Origin: Saccharopolyspora sp. NFXS83
Lineage (GTDB): Bacteria; Actinomycetota; Actinomycetes; Mycobacteriales; Pseudonocardiaceae
Assembly: GCF_026241095.1 (NCBI RefSeq)
Contig: NZ_JAPFGB010000019.1
Location: 62,001-126,000 of the forward strand
Direction: 5' to 3'
DNA length: 64,000 nucleotides
A program made the translations under genes and the position numbers. Position 1 is the first letter of the stretch; each line of letters starts with the position of its first letter. Shown in pieces: positions 1 through 8,838 of this stretch. The notes under the pieces are model-generated. The model had not been told where the DNA came from. It saw nothing but the letters and a program-made list of their open reading frames with translations, and made no database searches.

Positions 1-67
1 GGGGTCCGGACGTGACTGCTCCTGCGCATTGATCATGACCGTTTTCCGATATCGGGAGGTAGACGCC

Positions 68-943
68 ATGTCATCGCAGGAGATCACCGTGCAGGGGCAG
101 GAACTGGGCATGTGGTTGCGGGAATTCCGCGTCGAATCGGGAATGCCGCTGGCCGAGGTGGCCGCTCGCATCGACGTCACGGCCGGTCAGCTCAGCAGGG
201 TCGAGCACGGGCGTCGTCACCCTCGAGTGGAGACGGTCACCGCGCTGCTGGCGATCTACGGGATCACCGGTGCGCGGCGCAGGAGCACGGTGGCGTTGGC
301 GCGGGAGGACGGCGGGGACGGCTGGTGGCACCGGGACCGGCCGGACTTCCCGGAACGTCAGCGCACGCTGATCTCGTTGGAGTCGCGGGCCGCGAGCATC
401 GTTGGTTTCGAGGGGATGCTCGTGCCGGGCCTGTTGCAGACCGGCGAGTACACCCGTGCGTTGATGTCGCAGTCGGGCCTGGTGGCGCCGGATGAGGTGG
501 AGCGGCGGATGGTGACGCGCCTGCACCGGCACCGGGTGCTGCGCCGCGACGATGCGCCGACGCTGGTCGCGATCATCGACGAGTTGGCGCTGCGGCGGGT
601 GGTCGGCGGGGTCGACGTGCAGCGCCGCCAGCTCGAACATCTGCTGGAGTTGGCGCAGTGGCCGCGCATCCGGATCCACGTCGTCACGAACTCGGGCGCG
701 CACGCGGGGGTGAACGGGTCGTTCTCGTTGCTGCGACAGCCGGAAGGGCCGGACGTGGTGTTCTTGGAGAACTTGACGTGCAGCTTGTTCGTCGAGGATC
801 CGGTGGAGATCGCGACGTACGAGACGGCCGTCCGGGAACTGTTGACCCAGGCCCTCACTCAGACACAATCGAGTGAGGTGATTGCCAGCCTGGCAACAGC
901 GATGGACGCGGAGGCCGACAGCACGTGGAGCCCACCGATTTAA
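68..943 (+). CDS. XRE-family regulator with DUF5753 domain (WhiJ-like)
   Basis: Probable DNA-binding regulator of 291 residues. Residues about 12-66 form an XRE helix-turn-helix (LREFRVESGMPLAEVAARI followed by a GQLSRVEHGRRHP recognition region). The rest matches the DUF5753 ligand-binding-like domain, including FEGMLVPGLLQTGEYTRALM near residue 115. I chose the ATG at 68 because GGGAGGT lies just before it; an earlier in-frame start at 29 has no such site. The next gene overlaps the 3' end and encodes a DUF397 protein, the pairing seen in the WhiJ systems of streptomycetes that influence development. The partner and target are not known here. Confidence 0.93.
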   Translation: MSSQEITVQGQELGMWLREFRVESGMPLAEVAARIDVTAGQLSRVEHGRRHPRVETVTALLAIYGITGARRRSTVALAREDGGDGWWHRDRPDFPERQRTLISLESRAASIVGFEGMLVPGLLQTGEYTRALMSQSGLVAPDEVERRMVTRLHRHRVLRRDDAPTLVAIIDELALRRVVGGVDVQRRQLEHLLELAQWPRIRIHVVTNSGAHAGVNGSFSLLRQPEGPDVVFLENLTCSLFVEDPVEIATYETAVRELLTQALTQTQSSEVIASLATAMDAEADSTWSPPI

Positions 944-1134
944 CGCACCTGACCTGGCACAAGAGCAGCCACAGCGGGACGCAGGAGAACTGCGTCGAAG
1001 TGGCCCGCACGCCGAGCTTCGCGGCCGTGCGCGATTCGAAGGACCCCAACGGAACGGCATTGCGGTTCGCCCCGCACTCGTTCGCGGTGTTCCTCCAAGA
1101 CCTCCAGACCCGCGACGAGGACACCCGCACCTGA
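925..1134 (+). CDS. DUF397 small protein
   Basis: A 69-residue protein starting at GTG and overlapping the upstream XRE/DUF5753 gene by 19 bases, which implies translational coupling. It shows the DUF397 pattern: LTWHKSSHSGTQENCVEVA, then a VRDSKDPNG segment and a hydrophobic end with FAVFLQDL. In actinomycetes these small proteins are encoded next to WhiJ-type regulators and are thought to work with them or antagonise them, much like an antitoxin-like partner. That role is known for the family and only inferred here. Confidence 0.9.
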   Translation: MEPTDLTHLTWHKSSHSGTQENCVEVARTPSFAAVRDSKDPNGTALRFAPHSFAVFLQDLQTRDEDTRT

Positions 1135-1183
1135 TCACCGGCCGCGGCGTGAAGGCCGCTCCCGATCACGGGCATCGGATGAA

Positions 1184-1230
1184 GTGAACGGGCCGTTCGT
1201 CCAGTCTCGTTGGGCGAACGGTCCGTTCAC
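1184..1230. repeat. Nested inverted repeat GTGAACGGNCCGTTCxC
   Basis: GTGAACGGGCCGTTCG at 1184-1199 pairs with CGAACGGTCCGTTCAC at 1215-1230 with one G-U type mismatch and a 15-base loop. Each arm is itself palindromic around GAACGGNCCGTTC. It lies between the DUF397 gene and convergent minus-strand genes, so it may act as a bidirectional terminator, but the nested symmetry also suits a protein site or a dispersed intergenic repeat. Confidence 0.6.
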
Positions 1231-1261
1231 TCGCTCCGGCGGAGCTCGGCGTGCCGGAGTG

Positions 1262-1468
1262 CTACTGGATGCTGGAGTGCACGGTTCTTTCGCCGCCTTT
1301 TCCGGTGAGGGAATCGCCGACGGCTCGGGGTGGTGCTGTCGTGTCCGGCTCGGTCGAGCTGGAGGCGACACCGGAAATCGCGTTGGGTTCGGGTTCGGCG
1401 TCGGCGGGTGCTCCGGTGGCGGCGAGAAGCAGGGGCGCTGCGACCAGCGCGGACAGGACGTGTCGCAC
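1262..1468 (-). CDS. Small predicted secreted protein
   Basis: A 68-residue reading frame starting at GTG with GAGGA four bases upstream. The first 24 residues look like a signal peptide: MRH, a hydrophobic core VLSALVAAPLLLAA, and a probable cleavage after ADA. The mature part would be about 44 residues, rich in Pro, Glu, Thr and Ser, without cysteines. No family is recognised. The strong signal peptide and plausible ribosome site argue for a real gene, but it could be a chance frame in GC-rich DNA. Confidence 0.45.
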   Translation of the reverse strand: MRHVLSALVAAPLLLAATGAPADAEPEPNAISGVASSSTEPDTTAPPRAVGDSLTGKGGERTVHSSIQ

Positions 1469-1513
1469 GGAATCCTCACACCTGCCGGCCGCCGCCGGGC
1501 TCGCCTGGGCGGA

Positions 1514-1774
1514 TCAGCGCTCGGTCGCGGTGTGCTGCAGGCGCAGGGCGAGCAGGCCGCCGATGGCGGGCAGGAACGCGGCGAGCTTCGCTCGGGTGGG
1601 GGCGCCGGTGGTGAAGGTGGCGGCGATGGTGATCAGGTAGGCGCAGCCGTGGATGGGTCCGGTCGCCGAGGACACCGCGGGCCAGTGCACGGTGGCGAGG
1701 TTGGCCAGCAGCACCAGCAGCGACGCGGCTTCGGCGTAGGCGGCGGTGCGCAGCAGGCGGAGATCTCCGCGCAT
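1514..1774 (-). CDS. DUF3817-type integral membrane protein
   Basis: An 86-residue membrane protein with about three hydrophobic segments. The pattern RTAAYAEAASLLVLLANLA, then a GPIHGCAYL segment, matches the small DUF3817 family, whose function is unknown. The ATG at 1774 lies only 5 bases after the stop of the upstream membrane-protein gene, so the two are probably co-transcribed. A longer frame through this region exists but is arginine-rich and is an artefact of the opposite codon phase. Confidence 0.8.
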   Translation of the reverse strand: MRGDLRLLRTAAYAEAASLLVLLANLATVHWPAVSSATGPIHGCAYLITIAATFTTGAPTRAKLAAFLPAIGGLLALRLQHTATER

Positions 1775-1779
1775 GGTGG

Positions 1780-2238
1780 TCACGCTCCCGTCGTCGAACC
1801 GGGGCGGATGATCATGAGTACGGTCACGGTGGCCCACAGCAGGTTGAAGATTCCGGTGCTCGTGCCGAGTTTCGCGGGCAGCCGGGACGCGGTGAGCGCT
1901 TCGGTGTCGGCGGTGAGGTCGAGGGCGCGGCGCTGCGCGGGCAGGATCGAGGCGGCGAGCACGGCGGCAGCGGCGGCGGTCAGGGCGATCGAGGTGATCA
2001 GCCACGCGTCGCCGAGCACGCCGAGTTGCAGGGCGGTCGCCAGGCCGAACACGGGTACGGCGATGCCCAGCAGCGAGTACGCGCGGCACAGGCGGTGCAG
2101 GGCGCGCAGCACGGTGATCGCGCCGGGGTCGGTGGCGGCTTGGCGCAGGTAGCGGGGGAACGCGCTGCCGGCGACGGCGACGGGGCCGACGGCCACGATC
2201 GCGGCGATCACGTGCACGCTGAGCAGGAACTTCGTCAC
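1780..2238 (-). CDS. DUF2269-like integral membrane protein
   Basis: A 152-residue protein with four predicted membrane segments, starting at GTG (VTKFLLSVHVIAAIVAVG). The hydrophobic organisation and the early conserved-looking histidine resemble the DUF2269 family of predicted membrane proteins. An in-frame extension upstream is charged and unlike membrane protein, so I trimmed the start to 2238; the purine stretch GAAAGAG before it is only a weak ribosome site. The next gene begins 5 bases downstream. Function is unknown. Confidence 0.7.
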   Translation of the reverse strand: MTKFLLSVHVIAAIVAVGPVAVAGSAFPRYLRQAATDPGAITVLRALHRLCRAYSLLGIAVPVFGLATALQLGVLGDAWLITSIALTAAAAAVLAASILPAQRRALDLTADTEALTASRLPAKLGTSTGIFNLLWATVTVLMIIRPGSTTGA

Positions 2239-2412
2239 GGGGGCTCTTTCTTCCGGTGGGGACGGAAAGAAACCTAGCCAGTCGCGGGAGTGCTTCGGCA
2301 GTGGCGTGATCGCCAGGAACCACCGGATTCCGGCCAGGGACGGTTCGCTGCGGTGTTGGGGGAGCCGATCGTGTCGGCCGGGCATGGGGTGCGCGGCCGA
2401 CACGGTGCCGTC

Positions 2413-3042
2413 TCAGGGCAGGCGGCGGATCTTCACGGTGCTGTCGATGCGGGTGGTGTCGGTGCCGTCGGGGCCGGTTTGGGTGCGTTCGTGTTCGGCG
2501 CACACCTGCACGTCCCACTGGCCTTCGGGCAGGTGCAGGGCGTCGAGGACTTCCTGCGGGGTGGGGAAGTGCACGTCGGGGTGCGGGTCGGTCTCCCATG
2601 CGGGCACGCCGCAGTGGCTTTCGACGAGCAGCGTGCCGCCGGGGGCGACGGCGTCGGCGGCTTTGCGCAGGACTTCCTCGCGGGGCAGGTCTCCCCAGGA
2701 GTGCAGGAACTGCGCGGAGACGAGGTCGTACTCGCCGTCGGGGAAGTCGGTGGCGAGGTCGAGTTCGCGCCACTGGATGCGGTCGTCGAGGCCTGCTTCG
2801 GCGCTGCGGGTCCGGGCGCGTTCGAGGGCGACGGCAGAGAGGTCGACGGCGGTGACCTGCCAGCCGCGGGCGGCGAACCAGAGGGCGTCGCCACCTTCGC
2901 CGCTGCCGAGGTCGAGCACTCGGCCCGGGGACAGGTCGGCTGTTTCGCTGACGAGGGCGGTGTTGGCCTGCCCGCTCCAGCGGTGCTCGTTGCCTTCGTA
3001 CATCTCGTTCCAGCGCTGCACTTCGGCGGTGCGGTCGTTCAT
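2413..3042 (-). CDS. Class I SAM-dependent methyltransferase
   Basis: A 209-residue cytosolic methyltransferase with a Rossmann-like fold. Motif I is VLDLGSGEGGDALWFA near residue 42, followed by an acidic residue in TAVDLS that should bind the SAM ribose, and motif IV near DLVSAQFLHSW. The length and the early WNEMYEG segment resemble the TehB/thiopurine-type group. AGGAGACGACC precedes the ATG. The gene follows a flavin oxidoreductase by 25 bases in the same direction, so the pair probably forms one operon, perhaps for detoxification or thiol chemistry (inference). Confidence 0.85.
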   Translation of the reverse strand: MNDRTAEVQRWNEMYEGNEHRWSGQANTALVSETADLSPGRVLDLGSGEGGDALWFAARGWQVTAVDLSAVALERARTRSAEAGLDDRIQWRELDLATDFPDGEYDLVSAQFLHSWGDLPREEVLRKAADAVAPGGTLLVESHCGVPAWETDPHPDVHFPTPQEVLDALHLPEGQWDVQVCAEHERTQTGPDGTDTTRIDSTVKIRRLP

Positions 3043-3067
3043 GGTCGTCTCCTGTTCGGGGTGGTGG

Positions 3068-4090
3068 TCAGAGGCCGTGGCGGCGGTCGGCGAGGACGCG
3101 GCGACTGACGTCGCGTTCCTGCCGGGCGCCGAAGGGTTCGGTGGTCAGGGCAGTTCGGGTGTCGGTGTCGACGAGGTCGGCGTTGATGGCCATGGCGGCG
3201 CGCACTCCGGCGGCGGCGGAGCCGATGACGGTGTCCATGGGATCGGTGACGTTGCCCGCCGCCCACACGCCGGGCACGCGGGTCGCGCCGGTGGCGTCGG
3301 TGGGGATCCGGTCGCCGAGCACGACGCCGTCGCGTTCGACGGGTTCGGTGTGGAGGCCGAGGCCGGTGAACGGGTCGGCTCGGACGGTGAAGCGCGGCGC
3401 GGTGACCACCGCGTCGCAGGTGAGGATCTCGCCGTCGACGACGATGCCCCTGAGGTGGTCGTCGGTGGTGACGACGCGTTCGGCCGTTCCGGGGCGCGTG
3501 GTGATGCCGCGCGCGTGCAGGCGGGCGTGGTCGTCGGTGGTGAGTTCGGCGGTGTGCAGCAGCGTGATCCGGGGGCTCCACTGCCGCCACAGCAGGGCTT
3601 GGTGGGCGGCGAGCGGGCCGGTGCCGAGCACGACGATGTGCTGGTCGCGGGCTTCCCAGCCGTGGCAGTACGGGCAGTGCAGCACGTCGCGCCCCCACCG
3701 CGGGGCGAGGCCGTCGATGTCGGGCAGGTCGTCGGCGAGACCGGTGGTGATCAGCAGCCGTGCGGTGGTGATCGTGGTGGCATCGTCGAGTGCGACCTGG
3801 ATGGTGCCGCCGGGGGTGCGGGTGGTGGTGGTCGCGGTGGCGTCGGTGAACTCGGCGCCGTAGCCGGTGGCTTCGGCGCGGCCGTCGGCGACGAGTTCGC
3901 GGGGCGGGGTGCCTTCGCGTCCGAGGTAGTTGTGCACGTGCCCGGCGGGGGCGTTGCGGGGTGCGCCGGAGTCGATGACCAGCACTCGGCGGCGTGCCCG
4001 CGCGAGGGTGAGGGCCGCGCTCGCGCCTGCGGCACCGCCTCCGATGATCACCGCGTCGTAGCGGCCGGATCTGGTTGTCTGCTCGCTCAT
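3068..4090 (-). CDS. NAD(P)/FAD-dependent oxidoreductase, thioredoxin-reductase-like
   Basis: A 340-residue flavoprotein. The FAD-binding GGGAAGASA motif is at residues 17-25, a second dinucleotide motif follows LGTGPLA, and CPYCHGWE at 139-146 provides a redox-active cysteine pair of the thioredoxin-reductase type, though spaced within a CPYC box. A GVWAAGN segment near residue 290 is typical of the family. It lacks a thioredoxin domain and no thioredoxin gene is adjacent, so its partner is unknown. The ATG at 4090 has an excellent AGAGGAGG site. A methyltransferase gene lies immediately downstream. Confidence 0.88.
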   Translation of the reverse strand: MSEQTTRSGRYDAVIIGGGAAGASAALTLARARRRVLVIDSGAPRNAPAGHVHNYLGREGTPPRELVADGRAEATGYGAEFTDATATTTTRTPGGTIQVALDDATTITTARLLITTGLADDLPDIDGLAPRWGRDVLHCPYCHGWEARDQHIVVLGTGPLAAHQALLWRQWSPRITLLHTAELTTDDHARLHARGITTRPGTAERVVTTDDHLRGIVVDGEILTCDAVVTAPRFTVRADPFTGLGLHTEPVERDGVVLGDRIPTDATGATRVPGVWAAGNVTDPMDTVIGSAAAGVRAAMAINADLVDTDTRTALTTEPFGARQERDVSRRVLADRRHGL

Positions 4091-4130
4091 GTGGGGTTCC
4101 TCCTCTACCGGCGAATACTCCACACCTGAC

Positions 4131-4170
4131 CCGAATTTGACAAAGGTTCTTGCCGAACCCGCAAATTCGG
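4131..4170. promoter_or_regulatory. AT-rich inverted repeat in divergent promoter region
   Basis: CCGAATTTG at 4131-4139 is repeated in inverted form as CAAATTCGG at 4162-4170, separated by 22 bases. A perfect TTGACA hexamer at 4137-4142 overlaps the left arm. The repeat sits between the flavin oxidoreductase and the divergent secreted-protein gene and is notably AT-rich for this genome, as expected for an operator or promoter core. No -10 box can be chosen with confidence. Confidence 0.5.
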
Positions 4171-4253
4171 AGTTGGCGCGTAGATCGGAACCGCGCGTGC
4201 CGCTGCTGCGTCGTAGTGGTGCACGAGCAGGACATCCGTCAAGGGGAGACGTC

Positions 4254-5249
4254 ATGAAGTCCGCACTCCGCACCACCGCCACCGCCGCGGTGGGCACCGC
4301 CCTGGCGTTGAGCACCGTCACGTTCGTGCCGGTGTCCGCCGCGGTCGCCGCGCCCGCGGCGATCAGCTGCAACACCGATGCGGGTGGTGATTCCGGGTTC
4401 TACGACGGCGCCTCGGCGGGCGAGGTCTACAACGGCAAGTTCAGCCGAGGCCCCGGCATTCCCGGGCTCGGTTCGTACGTGCCCCAAGGGCTCACGACGT
4501 GGCACGGCTGGGACGGTGACGAGGACCTGCTGCTGATCACCGAGTACGGCCCGGACGGGCAGCACGCGCGCATCTACGGTGTCGATCCCGCCACCGGCGA
4601 GCGCGCCGGCACGGTCAACATCGCCGAATCCCACGTGGGCGGTATCGCCGTGGCACGGGGCTGGGTGTTCGTGTCGGGGCGCCAGACCGGCGACGGCGGG
4701 CACACCATCCGCAAGTACAAGACCAGCGAGGTCGCACAGGCGCTCAAGGCCGACGACGGGACCGTGCTCGCCCAGACCGGCGAGGCCCGCGAGGTCTACG
4801 GCGCGTCGTTCCTCGCCGCCGACGGCGACACCCTCTACGCCGGGAAGTTCAACGACTCCGGCCGCGACAGCATGCACGCCTACGCGGTGGCCGCCGACGG
4901 CACGCTGACCACCGGCACGAAGTACGAGGTGCCGACCAAGACGCAGGGGCTTTCGGTCGCGGCCGGGCACTTCTTCTACAGCACCTCCTACGGGCGCCCG
5001 AACCGCAGCAACATCTACGTCGTCGACGAAGGCGCCACCGACATCGACGTGGCGTCGACGAAGTGCTTCCGCGCGCCGAGCCTCACCGAAGGCATCACCG
5101 ACCACGACGGCACCACGTACCTGCTGTTCGAGTCCGGTGCAGACGAGTACGCCGACACCGCCTGCAGCGGCGGCGCCCCCGACCCCTGCACCCGCAACGT
5201 CATCCCGAACCTGCACACCGCGAAGACCTCGGCGCTGCCGGACTTCTGA
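4254..5249 (+). CDS. Secreted protein, probable beta-propeller
   Basis: A 331-residue protein with a signal peptide (MKSALRTT, then a long Ala/Val/Leu core, probable cleavage near VAAPA at about residue 33). The mature part has repeated strand-rich segments such as LLLITEYGPDG, GGIAVARGWVFVSG and GASFLAADGDTLYAG, which look like propeller blades. Cysteines near the start and in the C-terminal TACSGGAPDPCTRN could form disulfides. AAGGGGAG precedes the ATG. No catalytic motif was recognised. A strong terminator follows at 5321. Confidence 0.75.
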   Translation: MKSALRTTATAAVGTALALSTVTFVPVSAAVAAPAAISCNTDAGGDSGFYDGASAGEVYNGKFSRGPGIPGLGSYVPQGLTTWHGWDGDEDLLLITEYGPDGQHARIYGVDPATGERAGTVNIAESHVGGIAVARGWVFVSGRQTGDGGHTIRKYKTSEVAQALKADDGTVLAQTGEAREVYGASFLAADGDTLYAGKFNDSGRDSMHAYAVAADGTLTTGTKYEVPTKTQGLSVAAGHFFYSTSYGRPNRSNIYVVDEGATDIDVASTKCFRAPSLTEGITDHDGTTYLLFESGADEYADTACSGGAPDPCTRNVIPNLHTAKTSALPDF

Positions 5250-5320
5250 GCCGCGCCCCAGCCCGTGTGCGGGAGGGGACCGAACACGGGCTCCGGCGGC
5301 GGGCCCCGGTCCTGGGACGA

Positions 5321-5357
5321 CGGAGGGGCCCTACCGGAATCCGGTAGGGCCCCTCCG
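5321..5357. terminator. Bidirectional hairpin terminator
   Basis: An 18-base arm at 5321-5338 pairs perfectly with 5340-5357 around one central base. The stem is GC-rich (GGAGGGGCCC core) and separates the secreted-protein gene from the convergent mdh gene. There is no long T-run, which is usual for actinomycete terminators. Confidence 0.85.
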
Positions 5358-5369
5358 TCAACGCACTGC

Positions 5370-6356
5370 TCAGACGAGGCCGAGGCCGCGCACCGCGTCG
5401 CGCTCTTCGACGAGCTCGTTGACGGAAGCGTCGATGCGCTGCCGGGAGAACTCGTCGATGTCGAGGCCCTGGACGATCTCGAAGCGGCCGTCCTTGGCGG
5501 TGACCGGGAACGACGAGATGATGCCTTCGGGCACGCCGTAGGAGCCGTCGGACACGACGCCCGCCGAGGTCCAGTCCCCTTCAGGGGTGCCGTTGACCCA
5601 GGTGTGGACGTGGTCGATCGCCGCGTTCGCCGCGGACGCCGCCGAGGACGCGCCGCGGGCCTCGATGATCGCCGCGCCGCGCTTGGCGACGGTCGGGATG
5701 AACTCGTCGGCCAGCCAGGACCGCTCGACCTGCTCGGCGGCGATCTTCCCGCCGACCTCGGCGTGGAACAGGTCCGGGTACTGCGTCGCCGAGTGGTTGC
5801 CCCAGATCGTGAGCTTCTTGATGTCGGTGACCGTGGTGTCCAGCTTCTGCGCCAGCTGCGACAGCGCCCGGTTGTGGTCCAGGCGGGTCATCGCGGTGAA
5901 GCGCTCCGCGGGGACGTCCGGGGCGTGGGACTGGGCGATCAGCGCGTTGGTGTTGGCGGGGTTGCCCACCACCAGCACCTTCACGTCGTCGGCGGCACCG
6001 GCGTTGATCGCCTCGCCCTGGGGCTTGAAGATGCCGCCGTTGGCCTCGAGCAGGTCGCCGCGCTCCATGCCCTTCGTGCGGGGCCGCGCACCGACCAGCA
6101 GCGCCACGTTGGTGCCCTCGAACGCGGCACGCGCGTCGTCGAACACGTCCACACTGCTCAGCAGGGGGAACGCGCAGTCGTCGAGCTCCATCGCGGTGCC
6201 CTGCGCGGCCTTGACGGCCTGCGGGATCTCCAGCAAGCGGAGCTTGATCGGGGTGTCAGCCCCGATGAGCTGCCCGGAAGCGATCCGGAACAGCAGCGCG
6301 TAGCCGATCTGGCCAGCGGCACCGGTGACGGTGACGGTGACGGGCGCTTTGGTCAT
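5370..6356 (-). CDS. mdh: Malate dehydrogenase
   Basis: Oxidises L-malate to oxaloacetate with NAD in the citric acid cycle; cytosolic. The 328-residue length is normal for the actinobacterial LDH/MDH-type enzyme. The NAD-binding motif GAAGQIG is at 12-18, the substrate-binding arginines lie around [11 protein letters not shown], and the catalytic histidine is H188 in [13 protein letters not shown], with the partner aspartate upstream in TRLDHNR. The ATG at 6356 ([10 protein letters not shown]) is preferred over an upstream in-frame ATG at 6410, because AGGAAAG lies upstream and it agrees with family N-termini. Confidence 0.97.
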   Translation of the reverse strand: MTKAPVTVTVTGAAGQIGYALLFRIASGQLIGADTPIKLRLLEIPQAVKAAQGTAMELDDCAFPLLSSVDVFDDARAAFEGTNVALLVGARPRTKGMERGDLLEANGGIFKPQGEAINAGAADDVKVLVVGNPANTNALIAQSHAPDVPAERFTAMTRLDHNRALSQLAQKLDTTVTDIKKLTIWGNHSATQYPDLFHAEVGGKIAAEQVERSWLADEFIPTVAKRGAAIIEARGASSAASAANAAIDHVHTWVNGTPEGDWTSAGVVSDGSYGVPEGIISSFPVTAKDGRFEIVQGLDIDEFSRQRIDASVNELVEERDAVRGLGLV

Positions 6357-6718
6357 AGGAGTGTCTTTCCTGCTCGCCGGACGGTTACCGACCGCGATGC
6401 TATCCCGCACCGACGCGCCCGCACGCGCGCCCGCAACGGATCACAACCCGCGTGTCCCCGAACCGATTCAGGCTGCGCTGACCGCACCGGCCGCCGCGGT
6501 GCTCACGACCACGCGCCCGCCGTGGCGAAGCCGCGACGCGGCCGACGAGCCAGGCGAGTGGCGCATCGCTGCGCCGCACGCGTGCGCTGCGCCGAGGGCG
6601 TGCGCTCGCCGCCGTCCACGGTCGAACGCCGGTTCCACCACGCGTGGAGAACGGCACGAGCTGGCAGCATCATCAGTACGGCTCGGCGACCCGAGCGGCG
6701 AGGAAGGGGAGGGCGCCG
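6357..6718. other. Intergenic region between mdh and the GGDEF/EAL gene
   Basis: No convincing coding sequence is present. The segment must hold the divergent promoters of mdh and the signalling operon. A TAGCAT hexamer on the minus strand (6397-6402) could be the mdh -10 box, but no matching -35 was found. An in-frame GTG at 6644 could extend the plus-strand gene, but it lacks a ribosome site. Confidence 0.5.
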
Positions 6719-8791
6719 GTGTGTGACTCTGCCGCTGAAGCGCGCGCGGCCCTGGTGGAGGTCGCGAACGACCTGTGGCTGCCGGACGTGGCCGCGCTCG
6801 TCAGCGGGCCGGACGGCACGGTGCTGCGCGCCAGCGAGCAGGCCGCGGAACTCGCCGGCGAAGCCTTCCCCGAGGAGCTGGTCGGGCGGCGGCTGACCGA
6901 ACTGCTGGTGCCCGACGGCGCGGCGTGGCGGCTGCGTTCGCGCGGCCCGAGCGTCAGCCTGGTCCGCACAGCCGTGTGGCCGCACGCGGAAGACGAACGG
7001 CTGCTGGTGACCGTCCTGCTGGACGTGTCCGACCTGGCGAGCGCACCAGCCCGACCGTCCTCGGACCAGCGGGTCTTGCTGACCGGGGCGCAGCGCAACG
7101 CCGGGCCGGAAGACCTGTCGCTGCAAGACGTGCAGCGACTGGCCCGCATCGGAACGTGGCAGTGGGAGCCGGACACCAACGTCGTGCTCCTGTCCCCGAC
7201 GTTGCGCGAACTCACCGGCCACACCGCGGGCACGCGCATGTCGTTCGACGACTACCTGGACGCCGTGCACCCCGACGATCGAGCGTGGGTGCGCGACACC
7301 TGGTACTCGTTCGTCGCCCACCACCACCCGGTCGAGGTCGAACACCGGTACGTGCGGCCCGACGGCACGACGCGGATCTTCCGGTCGCACGGCTCGGCCA
7401 CCAGGGACTCCGACGGCAACGTGATCCTGACCGGGACCACGCAGGACATCACCGAACAACGGGAGTCCGTCCCGGCGCTGCGATACCGGGCCACCCACGA
7501 CGTCGTGACCGGACTGCCCAACCGCGCCGCCGTGCACGAACTGCTCACCACCCTGCTCGGCCGGTCCGACGCCGAAAGCCTCGCAGTGCTCGCCTGCCGC
7601 ATCGACAACTTCAAACGCATCATCACCTCACTGGGCCACGACGCTGGAGACGAGCTGCTGGTCCTGCTGTCCCGGCGCCTCATCGACGGGCTCGGCGCGG
7701 AATGCACCGTCGCCCGCATCACCGGCGAAGACGAATTCCTCATCATCTGCTCGGACCTGGCCGCAGCAGGCGGGCTGGAGGCCTTGACCGGCCGCGTATC
7801 CGGACTCGTGCGCACCCCCGTGCCGGTGCGCGGCCACCTCCTGCACGTCTCGGCCGCGATCGGCGCCGCCATCCGCGACGACCCCCGAGGCGACGTCGAG
7901 GGGCTGCTGCGATTCGCCACCGCCGCGATGAGCCAAGCGACCCAGCACGGCATCGACCAGGTCCGCCGGGCCGAGCCCGCGCTGATGGCCTCAGCGGACC
8001 AACAGGTCCGCGTCGAAGGACAACTGCGCGAAGCGGTCCACCACGACGGGCTGCGACTGCACTACCAGCCGGTGCTGGCCGCCGACGGATCGATCATCGC
8101 CGCGGAAGCGCTGGTCCGATGGCCGCACCCCGAACGCGGCCTGCTCACCCCGGGCGCGTTCCTGCCGGTCGCCGAACGAGGCGGCCTGCTGCGCGAACTC
8201 GACCAGTGGGTGCTGCGCACGGCGCTGCGCGACGCCGCCCGCTGGCCGCGTCCGCACGGCACGCCCGTGAACATCGCCGTCAACCTCACCGGTCTCGTGC
8301 CCGGTGACCCCGCGTTCGGCGATGTCGTCGCCGAAGCCGTCGCCGAAGCCGGCATCGACTGGCACCGCGTCATCTTCGAACTGGTCGAGACCGAACTGGC
8401 CGACCCGCGCACGAACACCCGTCAAGGAATGCTGCGCATGGTCCGGCGCGGAGCCCACTTCGCCATCGACGACTTCGGCACCGGCCACTCCTCGCTGGCA
8501 CGCCTCAAGCACCTGCCCGCCCAGCTGATCAAAATCGACCGCCAGTTCGTCGCCGGAATCGAACACGACGCCGCGGACCGGTCCATGACCCGCGCCATCA
8601 TCGACATGGGCCACGCGCTGGACCGCCGGTGCATCGCCGAAGGCGTGGAAACCGCCGGGCAGTTCCACGTGCTGCGCGACCTCGGCGCCGACGCCTACCA
8701 AGGGTGGCTGTTCGCCCACGCGCTCCCCGAATCCGAGTTCGCCACCCTGCTCGGCCACACACCCCTGTACGTGCCTCCACCCAGCACCTGA
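6719..8791 (+). CDS. PAS-PAS-GGDEF-EAL cyclic-di-GMP signalling protein
   Basis: A 690-residue soluble sensor. Residues about 12-90 form a PAS-like domain, about 137-250 a PAS_3 domain (LARIGTWQWEP, HPDDRAWV, ending in TEQRES), about 257-430 a GGDEF domain and about 440-690 an EAL domain. The cyclase signature reads GEDEF at 336-340, with Glu replacing the second Gly, so diguanylate cyclase activity is doubtful. The phosphodiesterase motifs EALVRW (463-468) and DDFGTG (584-589) are intact, which suggests net cyclic-di-GMP hydrolysis (inference). The GTG at 6719 was chosen for its GGGGAGGG site. Two GAF-ANTAR genes follow closely. Confidence 0.92.
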   Translation: MCDSAAEARAALVEVANDLWLPDVAALVSGPDGTVLRASEQAAELAGEAFPEELVGRRLTELLVPDGAAWRLRSRGPSVSLVRTAVWPHAEDERLLVTVLLDVSDLASAPARPSSDQRVLLTGAQRNAGPEDLSLQDVQRLARIGTWQWEPDTNVVLLSPTLRELTGHTAGTRMSFDDYLDAVHPDDRAWVRDTWYSFVAHHHPVEVEHRYVRPDGTTRIFRSHGSATRDSDGNVILTGTTQDITEQRESVPALRYRATHDVVTGLPNRAAVHELLTTLLGRSDAESLAVLACRIDNFKRIITSLGHDAGDELLVLLSRRLIDGLGAECTVARITGEDEFLIICSDLAAAGGLEALTGRVSGLVRTPVPVRGHLLHVSAAIGAAIRDDPRGDVEGLLRFATAAMSQATQHGIDQVRRAEPALMASADQQVRVEGQLREAVHHDGLRLHYQPVLAADGSIIAAEALVRWPHPERGLLTPGAFLPVAERGGLLRELDQWVLRTALRDAARWPRPHGTPVNIAVNLTGLVPGDPAFGDVVAEAVAEAGIDWHRVIFELVETELADPRTNTRQGMLRMVRRGAHFAIDDFGTGHSSLARLKHLPAQLIKIDRQFVAGIEHDAADRSMTRAIIDMGHALDRRCIAEGVETAGQFHVLRDLGADAYQGWLFAHALPESEFATLLGHTPLYVPPPST

Positions 8792-8838
8792 CCCGATACC
8801 GGGAACGGACGTACCGTCGAAAGCAGGAGCGTGAAGGG

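Noticed and set aside
1514-2773. 419-codon minus-strand frame overlapping several small genes
   Set aside because: All but its last 86 codons are an Arg/Pro/His-rich shadow of other genes; only the final part encodes the DUF3817 protein.
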